The notes beneath the pieces are model-generated. The model saw nothing but the letters and a program-made list of their open reading frames with translations, ran no database searches and was not told the origin of the DNA. Shown piece by piece: positions 35,779-44,911 of a DNA stretch of 64,000 bases. Both the position numbers and the translations under genes were made by a program. The stretch is from assembly GCA_047495785.1 (NCBI GenBank), contig JBLDXI010000017.1, positions 2,976,001 to 3,040,000 on the forward strand. The letters are read 5' to 3'. How positions within the stretch are numbered: position 1 is the stretch's first letter; each line of letters opens with the position of its first letter. Origin of the DNA: Lepidodermella squamata (taxonomy: Eukaryota > Gastrotricha).

Positions 35779-38136
35779 CTAGCTGCAGTTGAACCACCAT
35801 TCTGTAATTGATAACGCGACGCTCCACCGACCAGGGTCTGTTGAAGTATTGCTGGCATCGCCGCTATTTCGACTGCGAAGATCTCGGCTAACCGAGTCAA
35901 CGGATGCTTCCGGGCTGTTGCTGCGCGAAGGCGACCACACCCAATAACTGCCGTTAGACGCGAAAAAGTAGTTGCGGCCGTTGTAGAGCATTGCCGCTTG
36001 GAGCAGCGGCGGCCGGGCCGGTAGCTTGCGAAGAACCGGGTGCTCTGACAGCGGCGCCTGGGTGCTGTTGCCGGACTGTAGTGGCGAAAACGTCCAGTAA
36101 CGGTCGCCGGAAACAAAGTAAATGAGCTCATCGCTGACCAGTTGAAATATGACAGCACCGGGAGCGTTAATGCCCTTGAAGCCTGAGAGTATCTACAAAT
36201 TTAATTGAAATGAAAATTCATTCATCGCGAAATTTCTAAATTTTCTAACCCTTTTAGGATAGCCGTTGTTGAGGATAAACTGTAGCCGGAAAGTTCCATC
36301 TCTGAGATTGCGGCTTGCAGATCTAGCAGCAACATTCTGCCGCAAAAATTCGCAATTAAATTAATTTTCGAGCTTTTCTAAATTGTTAAAATTACCTGTT
36401 GACCAAGTAAAAACTGTTGGACTAGCAGTTGGAGTAATGAAGGGCCTTGCAGAAGCTTTAAATCAGCTTCATCGAGACTAGCAGCTGATTTTCGAATTTC
36501 GTATCGCCAATAGTCGTCTCCCTAGAAAAAAAACATTGCAAATTCAATAAATTTTGCAACCCCGCAAAATTACCGAGAACAGGTAGATGTATCGGCGATC
36601 GAACGAAGTTCCACTGTGAACGTACGTAACTAGAGCTGAGATCTGTGTAAGCGGGGCGTTGGGGAAGACACTCGAAACACCTTTAGGGTAGCCGGGATAA
36701 ATGCCGCCTTCATCGTTTATACGAAAAACATCCTGGCCTATGATTGCAAAAGTAGAATCAGGCTGGTCAGCACCTTGCGTTATAGCGTTAATGCCAGCTC
36801 CGGGCTTGAATGCGCAGGACATTGGCGTTGCTGGCCGTGGCCACGCTGTCGACGTTGGCGGCAACACCGAGGCTTCTTCGGTTGTAGTAGTTTTGGGCGG
36901 CAGAACCTCAACTCGCCTGTCATTTATCTCGGGAGGCGGCAAGGCGGGCTCGTTGGGCAAAACAGGCGGCTGTTGGCCGGGTAAAGGTTCGCCGTAAAGC
37001 GCTTGAATACCGTCAATGTCATCTTGAGTCAACTTCGCAGCTCTGCTCATTGCAGACTGGGTGAAAAATGGGTACATGACCGCATTCCGATCAGTTGTAT
37101 GATCAAGCCCGATTGCATGGCCAGTTTCATGCAGTGAGACATGAGCGAGAGAAATTCCTAGAATTATGTTAAGGAGGAATATTATAACCATGAATCACTC
37201 ACTTCCTGGCGAAGGCCGAACGTTCCAGCTGTCATCATCGTCAAAGTGCACATCACCTGGCAATCCATAACCTAGCGATATTCGTCTGGGTGGGAAAAAA
37301 GAGTGAGCGAGAATTCCTCCAGGGCCATCAAATGACTAAGAAAAATCATAATTGATGCCTATAATGGTAAATATACTAATAATTATTACCTCTCCATCAC
37401 CGTGATCAGTTGTCGCCCATTTAATTTCCATTAGTGGCTGTTTGGTAACTTTGAGGAACTGCAGCCGGCTAACCGCGGCCCATTTGCTCAGTGTCTCATT
37501 GATCGCGGCGTCAATGGCATCCCGATCGATATCAGCTGTATACTTAGTAATCGTGTAAGTCAAATTCGTTGTAGACCATTTCGTGCCGAACAGCACGTAG
37601 TTCGCCATAGGATACAGCGAACTGGCAGCGCGTTGCACCGCTTCGGCAATCGCCGTAGCATTTCGAGAATTGGCATCGGTGACGCCGCATCGAGGCCAGT
37701 TCATAGCCTCCAGGGTTTCGTTGTCCAACGTGCCCGATTGGTTTATGTTCGCCATACGTTGGAACGACAAAATAGCCGCCTTCACAGGGTCAACGCTATT
37801 GCGCGTACTTCCCGCAGATCGCGCAACAGCCGCTTGAGAATATTTACTTCCGGTTCGATTTAACCATTTTGCCGATAGATAACCGAAACGAATCAAGTAA
37901 TTCTAATAAAAAATGCTTTCGTTATATTATTATAGGCGGTACGGAATGTTTGGACAACAAACCATGCCGGCGTTAGTGTCCACAATTTTGCTCGATGAAT
38001 TACTGCTGTTTTGCGCATCTTGACTGTTCGTCTCATTGCTGGTAGTTGCCAAAGTTGTCGTTATTATCGTTGCGATAACAGTCGTGGTGAAAACGATGAA
38101 CAGGCGCCAGCGCAATGTCATAGCTCGCGCAATCAA
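35779..38136 (-). CDS. secreted matrix metalloproteinase (copy C)
   Basis: The N-terminal hydrophobic segment ([20 protein letters not shown]) acts as signal peptide or anchor. The cysteine switch is near-canonical (NWPRCGVTD). The zinc site is [16 protein letters not shown] with Met-turn AVMYPFF. The linker is proline-rich ([20 protein letters not shown]). Hemopexin repeats include [12 protein letters not shown] and [11 protein letters not shown] and end [13 protein letters not shown] first Cys occurs in [10 protein letters not shown], so the propeller disulfide can form. It has more exons than copies A and B in the hemopexin part (extra introns near 36180-36250, 36340-36400 and 36520-36575). 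Confidence 0.9.
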
Positions 38137-39208
38137 TTTAACGGGCTGTAAAAATCTGGCTCGTTATTTTCGCTCTATACACACTGCTATCTGGCCGCGG
38201 CGCCTATTCGTATATAGCTTGTATAACACCTATGAGAGGTGGCTAAAAACGTGACATCAAGATCGTGTGATGTACAGAGCCGAGTCGAAATGACAACAAA
38301 TTAAGGTGTATAGCAGTTTCCGCTATGCTCCTTATCTATTATATATCTACGATCAAAAAAGACGCGAAAAACAACAGGTCACGTTTTCTGGAATAACGAC
38401 CCAGCAAAACACGTAATTTAGTTGGCATTGTGAAAGGCTGCTGCTGCAGCTGCCCAAGGAAGGCAGGAGGTAACTAACGATGCGATTGCAGGATGTGTTT
38501 GCGAGATGGGTATAATGACGGTGGTTGAGTGGGCGCCAACGTGCCGAGTAATTGATGGCTAATATACAGCACTTGGTACTGCGAGCTCCCCAGCCAAAAA
38601 AACACTGTGTGCTCAACGCAAATAAATTTGCGATTGCGCAAGTTGATGAGTCGAGGTAAATGTCACCAAACGTAATAACAATAATAATATGAATTGATGC
38701 CGTCAGGCGGCGGCACAATCACTATCATATGTTCTCCGCTACGCTCTGCATTCGGCACGACTCCGTGACGAAAGAAGTATAGTGGACTGAAAAATAACAA
38801 ATAATCGCGCACACACTTGGTTACAAAACCAACCGGTTGTTCTCGGTACACCTTTTGTCCAGAAGTCCGATTTCACGGTGGGCATTACAGTCAAAATATT
38901 TGTTAAATAACATTCCGCGGTAGTGAAATATAGGTAAACCGCGTTATTGAGCTCATTTCCGCACATTATATCAAAAACGCAATTTCAAGTGCGGGAAAAA
39001 ACGCCACGTTTGTTAGCGTAAATAGCTTAAATTACTCATTTTGTTTTATATACCGAAAAAACACGTAGCCCCCCACGTGGATGCAAGAGTGACATTCGGC
39101 TGAGTTTCATTTTTTAATAATGTACCAGAAAATGCACTGATACCGGTGCTTTCACTATTTATTCGAAAATCGAGGCAACAAAAATCAATGGGTAAATCGT
39201 AGAAAGAT
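38137..39208. other. gene-free spacer between MMP copy C and the Ly6 gene
   Basis: About 1 kb, mixed composition. Only short frames without domains. An AATAAA for the Ly6 gene (minus strand) lies at 39158-39163. Nothing else was recognised. Confidence 0.5.
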
Positions 39209-39653
39209 TTAATAAAATGAATCAGGGCACTGGCGCCCAACACAGTTACAGGCATCCGTTTGGCAGCAGAATGAGCGAGCCCGCATGGCGTCGTTTGGAC
39301 GTGGCTGCCTATTGTTGCCATCGACCGACCCACCAGGGCAATCGTTGACTTGGGCACAATTTTGCATTACCCGTCCGTCTTGAATCGATAGCTAAAGATG
39401 AAGATTCAGCATTTAGAAATTTTGATGAAATCATAGCTATAATACACTTACCTTACAAAACGGAAAAGATGGGCAATCTTTGAGGCGCTGAAACTCACAG
39501 CCTTGCATGACGCTGTTGCAGCGATAACACATGATCGCATCTTAAAAAATTAAACCGTTCGAGCCGAGGATATTAAAATGAATTAAGCAAACCCAATGGA
39601 TGCGGGATCAAAGCCATCAGGACCAAACAGCAACAAAATAAATTCCAGTACAT
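39209..39653 (-). CDS. secreted Ly6/three-finger domain protein, three small exons
   Basis: Assembled by hand. Exon 1 (from 39653) encodes the signal peptide MYWNLFCCCLVLMALIPHPL. A 52-nt intron leads to exon 2 (about 39538-39450), DAIMCYRCNSVMQGCEFQRL then KDCPSFPFCK. A 60-nt intron leads to exon 3, LSIQDGRVMQNC ... ARSFCCQTDACN ... DSFY, stop at 39209-39211. The CxxC start and the CCxxDxCN end are the Ly6/uPAR/three-finger hallmark, with ten or more Cys. The mature product is about 90 residues. There is no hydrophobic GPI-type tail, so it is probably soluble. Such proteins modulate nicotinic receptors or other membrane proteins in animals. All phases agree, and an AATAAA follows the stop by about 46 nt. 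Confidence 0.78.
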
Positions 39654-39990
39654 TTTCTTGGAATGAACAAATAGCAGAAAATGATAAATCTGACTACTCA
39701 GATGAAAGTAAGCAGAAAACACCATGTGGCTGCAACATATTTATCAAAGGCGCGAACCATGTGACAATAGGCAATTTTTACGAAAACATGTCATTTTATT
39801 AAGAAACGTCAAGTACAGAAAAGCAACACAATATGAAGTTTTGTCTTTGGATACAGCTCGGCCTAAATAAGCCATGCAAGATTGATAACCATTCCAACGG
39901 GCAGCAATCGGTGGATGAGAAAATCTGAAAGAATACCAAAATGTATTGCGATTGGCAATAAATAATGAATGAAAAAGAATAGAATTGATT

Positions 39991-40049
39991 TCAGAAACGG
40001 CGGAAGATGAAATCATTTCTATCATATACTCGGTAAGGGTTATCATCAT
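39991..40049 (-). ncRNA. box C/D snoRNA (intronic, no. 8 of the host)
   Basis: C box ATGATGA at 40043-40049 and D box CTGA at 39991-39994, 67 nt upstream of the next exon. The guide directly before the D box (complement of 39995-40003, sense AAACGGCGG) matches a conserved 28S stretch AAACGGCGGGAG over 9 nt. Pairing extends to 12 if one G-U pair is allowed. The D+5 residue would be the G of AAACG. I do not recall a known methylation there. Confidence 0.78.
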
Positions 40050-40218
40050 AGATAACAGTTCAGGTCGCCGTTTAAACCATCCTCAAAATTACCTTAAACG
40101 ACGAATCATGTCCAAGTGATTTCGAAGATTCGCAGCGAACAACCCTTTAAAAAGGAAAATAAAATGAATTATGAACTGAAAATAAAATAATGCAATTTTT
40201 TGAGATAGTGAGCTTAAA

Positions 40219-40279
40219 TCAGAATAGCCATTCTTATCAATTTCTAAAATCATTTGTCCCTAGCTATGTAAATCATCAT
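40219..40279 (-). ncRNA. box C/D snoRNA (intronic, no. 7), predicted guide for 28S C2337-equivalent
   Basis: C box ATGATGA at 40273-40279; D box CTGA at 40219-40222, 75 nt from the next exon. The internal guide (RNA reads TAGGGACA before an ATGA D' box) pairs with sense TGTCCCTA of 28S (conserved CACTGTCCCTATC). The fifth base upstream of D' pairs with the C of TGTC, which from memory corresponds to yeast Cm2337 (snR64, SNORD74 type). Confidence 0.78.
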
Positions 40280-40448
40280 ATGAACAGAGAGTAAATAAAA
40301 TACGCAAAACAAACGAACCTGGTGCGTTATTGAGATTGACTGCTAGGTGAATGATCGAAATCGAGACAGCCATAGAACTGAAAAAGAGAAGACGTATTAA
40401 CAGGGCTCAGAGGATTTCTAGCAGGTTTGAGTAGTGATTTGGAATAAA

Positions 40449-40504
40449 TCAGTTTAGCCAGTATAATCAAAAATTTTCATATGTCCCTGGCAGAGTTTCA
40501 TCAT
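40449..40504 (-). ncRNA. box C/D snoRNA (intronic, no. 6)
   Basis: C box ATGATGA at 40498-40504; D box CTGA at 40449-40452, 72 nt from the next exon. The region upstream of an ATGA D'-like box reads G-C-C-AGGGACAT, with seven bases (sense TGTCCCT) shared with the target of no. 7. It may be a diverged duplicate or have another target. The guide before D has no recognised rRNA match. Confidence 0.72.
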
Positions 40505-40660
40505 AATAAGTTTACAAGGGGGATGCAATCGAAAGCTCACCTCTTCAAGAAGGCATTAACGAAGCCAGCATATCGTCGTTCAGCCAGTTCTGTAACATAA
40601 GGGAAAGTGTCAAAAAAGCCAAAACTAGCAATATGAGAGATTATCATTCTCTACTTAATG

Positions 40661-40727
40661 TCAGATAAATGCCTCGTACTTGAAATCACAACAATCATAT
40701 TTTGTAGCCAAACGTGTTTCTCATCAT
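40661..40727 (-). ncRNA. box C/D snoRNA (intronic, no. 5), predicted guide for 28S A2281-equivalent
   Basis: C box ATGATGA at 40721-40727; D box CTGA at 40661-40664, 72 nt from the next exon. The guide before D is complementary to sense AAATGCCTCGT (40667-40677), identical to a conserved 28S stretch (GTAGCCAAATGCCTCGTC). D+5 falls on the third A of CCAAATG, equivalent to yeast A2281 (snR13/U15 site, from memory). A second guide TTTGGCTAC matches the adjacent GTAGCCAAA. Confidence 0.85.
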
Positions 40728-40845
40728 CCTTAATATATCAGCAAATAAGTAACAAACCAACCTTGAGCTGACGTAGGAAGGCTGGGCAGTCGCGATTATC
40801 GTTTCGAAATTGGAGTTGATCTGCAAGTGAAAATAACACTTGTAA

Positions 40846-40981
40846 TAATGTGACCTCCGAAGTCCCACCAAATCAGAAAATTGAACATTTCAACTTCGGT
40901 CCCTTTCAGATGCCGAATTTCTTTTGCATTTGAATGAGACACACGCGCCCGTTTCGGGCATCGCATGACACTTTGAATGCA
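40846..40981 (-). ncRNA. candidate box H/ACA snoRNA in the 202-nt intron
   Basis: 136 nt on the minus strand. The first hairpin is closed by TGCATT/AATGCA with an inner stem GCCCG-AAA-CGGGC. The hinge AAAAGA fits ANANNA. The second hairpin contains CCGAAGT/ACTTCGG. It ends ACA plus three bases (ACATTA). Length and box spacing are typical, but the second outer stem is imperfect and no target was identified. Confidence 0.42.
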
Positions 40982-41166
40982 TTGTGGAAAATTATTCATG
41001 AAGAAAGACTAACCATTCAAACCAGCCACAGAATAAATCGCCAGCTCAAAGTTTTATTGCGGAAGGGTTGTTGACAATCGAGCGCCAGCGCCAATCCAGC
41101 ACCTGAAAAACCAATGAACTATTAACAAGAGATAAAAAAATACCACTCCAAGTGAAATAGACTGTG

Positions 41167-41223
41167 TCAGTTTTAAAGGGTTAAAATCACAGTTTTCATT
41201 AGAGGTGTCAAGGTGATCATCAT
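41167..41223 (-). ncRNA. box C/D snoRNA (intronic, no. 4)
   Basis: C box ATGATGA at 41217-41223; D box CTGA at 41167-41170, 65 nt from the next exon. An internal AATGA could act as C'/D'. The guide before D reads TTTTAACCCTTTAAAA in the RNA. No rRNA match was recognised from memory. Terminal stem is weak. Confidence 0.7.
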
Positions 41224-41385
41224 AAAAACTTCAAACTTTGAAAGCATCAGTTTTTTACTCACCAGGATTGAACACATGGATAATTCGTTGCTGACCGATC
41301 GATGGACGGGGATCTGCAGAGAAAAGAAAATGTTTAACCGATTGATTGATACAGTGTGACTGATTAAATTGCAACTTCGAATTAT

Positions 41386-41450
41386 TCAGGCGAATGCCTC
41401 GTACTTGAAATCATTCTTCTCATATTTGTAGCCAACGGTGTTGTCATCAT
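41386..41450 (-). ncRNA. box C/D snoRNA (intronic, no. 3), paralogue of no. 5
   Basis: C box ATGATGA at 41444-41450; D box CTGA at 41386-41389, 73 nt from the next exon. The external stem AATT/AATT sits just outside the boxes. It shares CAAGTACGAGGCATT and TTGGCTACAAA with no. 5. The guide matches sense AATGCCTCGT of 28S over 10 nt, and D+5 again hits the third A of CCAAATG. Two snoRNAs in one host with the same predicted site indicate duplication of an exon-intron unit. Confidence 0.85.
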
Positions 41451-41632
41451 CAATTATGATATCAAGGATAATAAGTGGGGAAACATACCGATTTATCGAA
41501 ACCCCATGCGATGAACGTTCAATTGCCATTGCGCAAGGCGTTGCATAGATAGTAGCGTGATCTGTGATTTAATAAAATCAAGAATTAGCGAATCATATAA
41601 GCAGAAAAATGGTTCTACCTATACAGTGATTT

Positions 41633-41691
41633 TCAGAAAATTTGATAGTTGGTATCATTAAATTCAAAGAATTCGCCATTATGATCATCAT
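41633..41691 (-). ncRNA. box C/D snoRNA (intronic, no. 2)
   Basis: C box ATGATGA at 41685-41691; D box CTGA at 41633-41636, 72 nt from the next exon. A weak terminal stem (GATATT with AAATC) flanks the boxes. The guide before D is CCAACTATCAAATTTT in the RNA. No target was recognised from memory. Confidence 0.75.
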
Positions 41692-41862
41692 AATATCATA
41701 GTAACTCAAACATTACGGAAACTCACCTCGAATGGGTAGCTGCAGCAGGAGCTGCCGAATGTCGCTTCAGGTGAATCATAACTCACGACCTGAAGAACAA
41801 AAAATGAATAGTAATGCAAGCCATAACAATCAAGAAGATTAGCTATGATGAATGTTGAACGT

Positions 41863-41930
41863 TCAGTAAAAAGTAAATAGAATCATAGAACTCTCATACT
41901 CGTCATCTAATATGCATCATTAGAACCTTA
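41863..41930 (-). ncRNA. box C/D snoRNA (intronic, no. 1), predicted guide for 28S G2288-equivalent
   Basis: C box variant ATGATGC at 41924-41930; D box CTGA at 41863-41866, 74 nt from the next exon. The segment ATTAGATGACGAG is a 13-nt perfect complement of conserved 28S CTCGTCATCTAAT (plus-strand 41899-41911). It precedes an ATGA D'-like box, and D'+5 falls on the G of CCTCGTC, seven bases after the A targeted by nos. 3 and 5. That is equivalent to yeast Gm2288 (snR75, from memory). Confidence 0.8.
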
Positions 41931-42230
41931 TAAGCGAAATATGCGGAGAAATAGCGCTTACCTTGAATTAATACTGGATTTATCAACCGTCAAATCAAGG
42001 TCATCCTTGTAGATGAAACCAGAAGGAGAATTGCCTAATCAAGAGAGCTTGACAAGAACTGGTACTCATCTGGGGCTAACGCGGCGGTATTTGAAGGGAT
42101 TAAGTCCACGCCGTCGGGTTAGAGCATTATGCCGGCGTGGTTAGCAACACGTGTTTAACGGTGAAGATCATAGCAATATTATTAAAATTAATTGAATTCA
42201 TATATTATATAAATTTATTAAATACAACGA

Positions 42231-42596
42231 TCAAATTTTACTAATTAGAAATGAATTTATTGCTGCATGTTTTGATGTGATTCCGCGCCAAAATCTGAGC
42301 CACAGCTTTGCTTGAAGCTTCACTGATGACTCGTTGGAGAAGTTTGGAAGCCTGGGAGTAAAGAAATGAGAGACATCGAGGCAGCTTGAATAAGCGGCAT
42401 TATCGATGATTTTAAGTGTTCGATCTGTATTTTCTACGGAAATGATAAGGCTTGGTGTAAGCATGAACTCTTCATTATCACAATGACTTATCCTTATCAG
42501 CAGAAACCTCATCATGAGGACTCGCTGAGGCGCGCCATATCGGTCATTGCGGCTGCAATTTTCACCTGACCGCATTATCCAATGCATGTGTCCCAA
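42231..42596 (-). CDS. unresolved minus-strand transcription unit (hypothetical)
   Basis: A 121-codon frame exists. An alternative splice reading gives a more protein-like end, ASKLLQRVISEASSKAVAQI to SNKFISN, from an acceptor ctcccag near 42342 to the same stop region. An AATAAA on the minus strand lies at 42213-42218, just past the stop, supporting a real 3' end. The possible intron 42557-42343 contains an 8-bp perfect stem (TGATAAGG/CCTTATCA) and could hold another small RNA. It is head-to-head with the EHD gene. No domain was recognised. Confidence 0.3.
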   Translation of the reverse strand: MGHMHWIMRSGENCSRNDRYGAPQRVLMMRFLLIRISHCDNEEFMLTPSLIISVENTDRTLKIIDNAAYSSCLDVSHFFTPRLPNFSNESSVKLQAKLWLRFWRGITSKHAAINSFLISKI

Positions 42597-42692
42597 TACA
42601 TTTCCTATTTAGAGCAGGTCCAGCAGTAGGTGATAAGCATTTCCCGGGGATCAAACCCCATCATTTTCGCTCTTGCAAAACAAAAACAAGCC

Positions 42693-44608
42693 ATGCTGTA
42701 TTCAAAAACGAAGGAATCGGCATCGATAGGACAGTCCGAGGAGACGGTTCAGCAAAGCTTGAAGAGACTATATTTGGAGCATCTAGTTAAGCTGGAAAAC
42801 GCGTACGAATTTCACCAATTCTATTCGCCTCGATTAGAGGAAGGCTATTTTGAGGCGAAACCTATGATTCTTCTTCTCGGGCAATACTCAACTGGAAAAT
42901 CGACTTTCATCCGATATCTATTGGGTGAAAAATACCCAGAAATGCGAATAGGAGAGGAACCAACGACAGAAAACTTTGTTGCTGTGATGCATGGTGATCA
43001 CGCTCGAACGATACCTGGGAATGCTCTGGCGAATGACGCTAAAACGCCCTTCACACCTTTACGGAAATTCGGCAATAGCTTCTTGAGCAGGTTTAACGCT
43101 GCGGTAATGCCCAACAAGCTCCTCCAAAAAGTGACTTTCATTGACACACCAGGTTTGCGTTCAGCGAATGTAAGAATTATCGACATTTACGTTATTTAAG
43201 GTACTTTTTACAGGCATTCTTTCGGGAGAAAAACAGCGAATTGACAGAGGCTACAATTTCACCGAAGTCTTAGAATGGTTTGCGGAGCATGTCGACATGA
43301 TTGTGCTTATGTTTGATGCTCATAAGCTAGACATAAGCGACGAGTTCAAGGCCGTCATTGAAGTGGCAAGGCGCTATAAGGAGAAAATTCGGATCGTATT
43401 GAACAAGGCCGACAAATTCCATCCACGGAAATTGCTACGGGTATTCGGTGCGCTTATGTGGTCGCTCGGTAAAGTAATAGCTACCCCTGAAGTCCCGCGT
43501 GTAAGCATTTTATTGTGAAAGAAGGAGCATTTAATTGCAGTGCATTATATTAGGTATATGTAGGCTCATTCTGGGACGAACAACGAGAACCAAACGAAAA
43601 TACTCGGCTTTTTGAGCAAGAGGAGGCTGATTTGCTGCAGGAGCTTCATGCCTTGCCAACTCACGCACCTCTTAGAAAAGTGAATGATTTCCTGAGACGA
43701 GCTGCTCTAGCGAAAGTGCATGCATTAATAATATCCGAATTGGAAAGCGAGATGCCTAGATTCTTCGGGAAGGACGAAGCCAAGAAAAAGCTCATAGCCA
43801 ACATTGCTGATGTCTACAAAAGAGTTCGAACCAAGTATCAAGTGCCTGATGGTGATTTTCCGGATATGCAACGAGTTCAGACTGTGCTGACCGAGAAAGA
43901 TTTTTCAAAATTGCCCCCTTATAAGGTATGGAGCGGTTGAACTAATAGCACATCAAATTGCGGTTAATTTTTATCAGGAGAAACTTATTAATGGTGTCGA
44001 TTCAGCTGTTAAAAAATATGTCCCTTTACTGTTAAATCGAGTTACCGATGAAATTGGCGCGGCTCATGCCGGGATTGCGTCGGAAGCCAAGTCTAAAAGT
44101 TTGTTCCCGGAAGAAATCAAATGGGCTTGAATTAAGCTGACTTTTTAGATGAAATATCGTCTTCGGTTTTTGCTGTTGGGGCTTTCGAAGGCTTCGATGC
44201 TGGACGTGACTCGTCCGAATGGATAATTGGCAAGCACCGGCAGAGGTACGACGCGATCTTCAAGGTTATTTTTGGTTTACATATCTTGCAAATATCTTAA
44301 AGTTTCATTTCTAGACTTTGAATCCGGATGAGGATGGCAAAATATCAATCGCAGTGGCATCTACTCAAATGAAGCAGTCCCGTTTATCAAATTTCATACT
44401 CAAGAAAATTTGGTATATGTCTGACCTAGATCGAGACGGAAAACTTGATGCTGATGAATGGGCGCTAGTCAGTTACATCCTTGAGCTAAAAATTGCCGGG
44501 TATGAGTTGCCGGCGGATCTACCTCAGCATTTGATACCTCCTTCAAAACGTAACCTTATAGCAGTCGTAACTCCTAAGCTGGAATACGCTGATGCTACGC
44601 CGAAATGA
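42693..44608 (+). CDS. EHD-family dynamin-like ATPase, divergent paralogue
   Basis: Start at Met 42693 (MLYSKTKESASIG), aligned to the EHD N terminus. The helical region SLKRLYLEHLVKLENAYEFH is followed by the P-loop GQYSTGKSTFIRYLLG, the switch segment MRIGEEPTTENFVAVMHG, FIDTPGILSGEKQRIDRGYN (spliced at 43151-43214), LNKADKF and VYGAL-like VFGALMWSLGK. Helical repeats lead to a C-terminal EH domain: SSEWIIGKHRQRYDAIF, the EF-hand DLDRDGKLDADE, and ELPADLPQHLIPPSKR. Known EHDs tubulate endosomal membranes and bind NPF proteins in recycling. Length and order are normal. The linker before the EH domain is short and unlike canonical EHD1. One linker intron (about 44099-44149) was placed by frame alone. 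Confidence 0.9.
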
Positions 44609-44911
44609 ACTTGGAAATGCACCTTGACGCTTTACTCAATTTTGAAACTTCAAACATTTTCTCGTTTTCATCTTTTTTTATTGACATTTTCCAACTCGTA
44701 AACATCATCTCTATCACAAGCATAACAAACGATTATTGTTCGCCGGGTAATATTGAAAGATACGCCATGATTTTGAACATTAGTGCATCAATAAAATTAT
44801 TTATAAAAATTGTTGAAATAATGGTTTTAAATGGTAAATAGTGATATATTTATTTCTAAAATAGCAAATTTAAGCTACTGGGTTAAGTTATACTGGCAGG
44901 ATTTATGAACT
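44609..44911. other. short intergenic, convergent 3' ends
   Basis: AT-rich. It contains 3' UTR sequence of the EHD gene and of the double protease gene. A 78-codon frame overlapping the EHD stop is AT-driven noise. Confidence 0.5.

Larger units (their letters stand above)
39780..42110 (-). ncRNA. snoRNA host gene: micro-exons with intronic snoRNAs
   Basis: Ten short exons can be drawn on the minus strand: one ending 41962, then 41789-41727, 41561-41489, 41313-41263, 41102-41023, 40820-40762, 40589-40541, 40377-40319, 40144-40093, and from 39924 to a poly(A) signal at 39795-39800. Internal exons are 49-80 nt. Introns are 160-175 nt (one is 202), three times the local norm. Eight carry a box C/D snoRNA with the D box 64-75 nt before the 3' splice site; the 202-nt intron carries an H/ACA candidate. 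No single reading frame runs through the exons without stops, so the spliced RNA is probably a non-coding carrier as in GAS5/UHG. The 5' end is not defined (somewhere above 42,000). Confidence 0.8.

Noticed and set aside
39596-39802. 68-codon plus-strand frame (MDAGSKPSG...)
   Set aside because: It is antisense to the Ly6 signal-peptide exon and the host 3' end and has no domain or supporting signals.
40545-41313. A protein-coding model across the micro-exons (pieces such as HVFNPGAGLALALDCQQPF and NWLNDDMLASLMPS)
   Set aside because: Two different frames each give plausible short peptides, stops fall inside exons upstream, and the region is fully explained by snoRNA-bearing introns with constant spacing.
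44605-44841. 78-codon frame overlapping the EHD stop
   Set aside because: AT-driven hydrophobic frame inside the 3' UTR.
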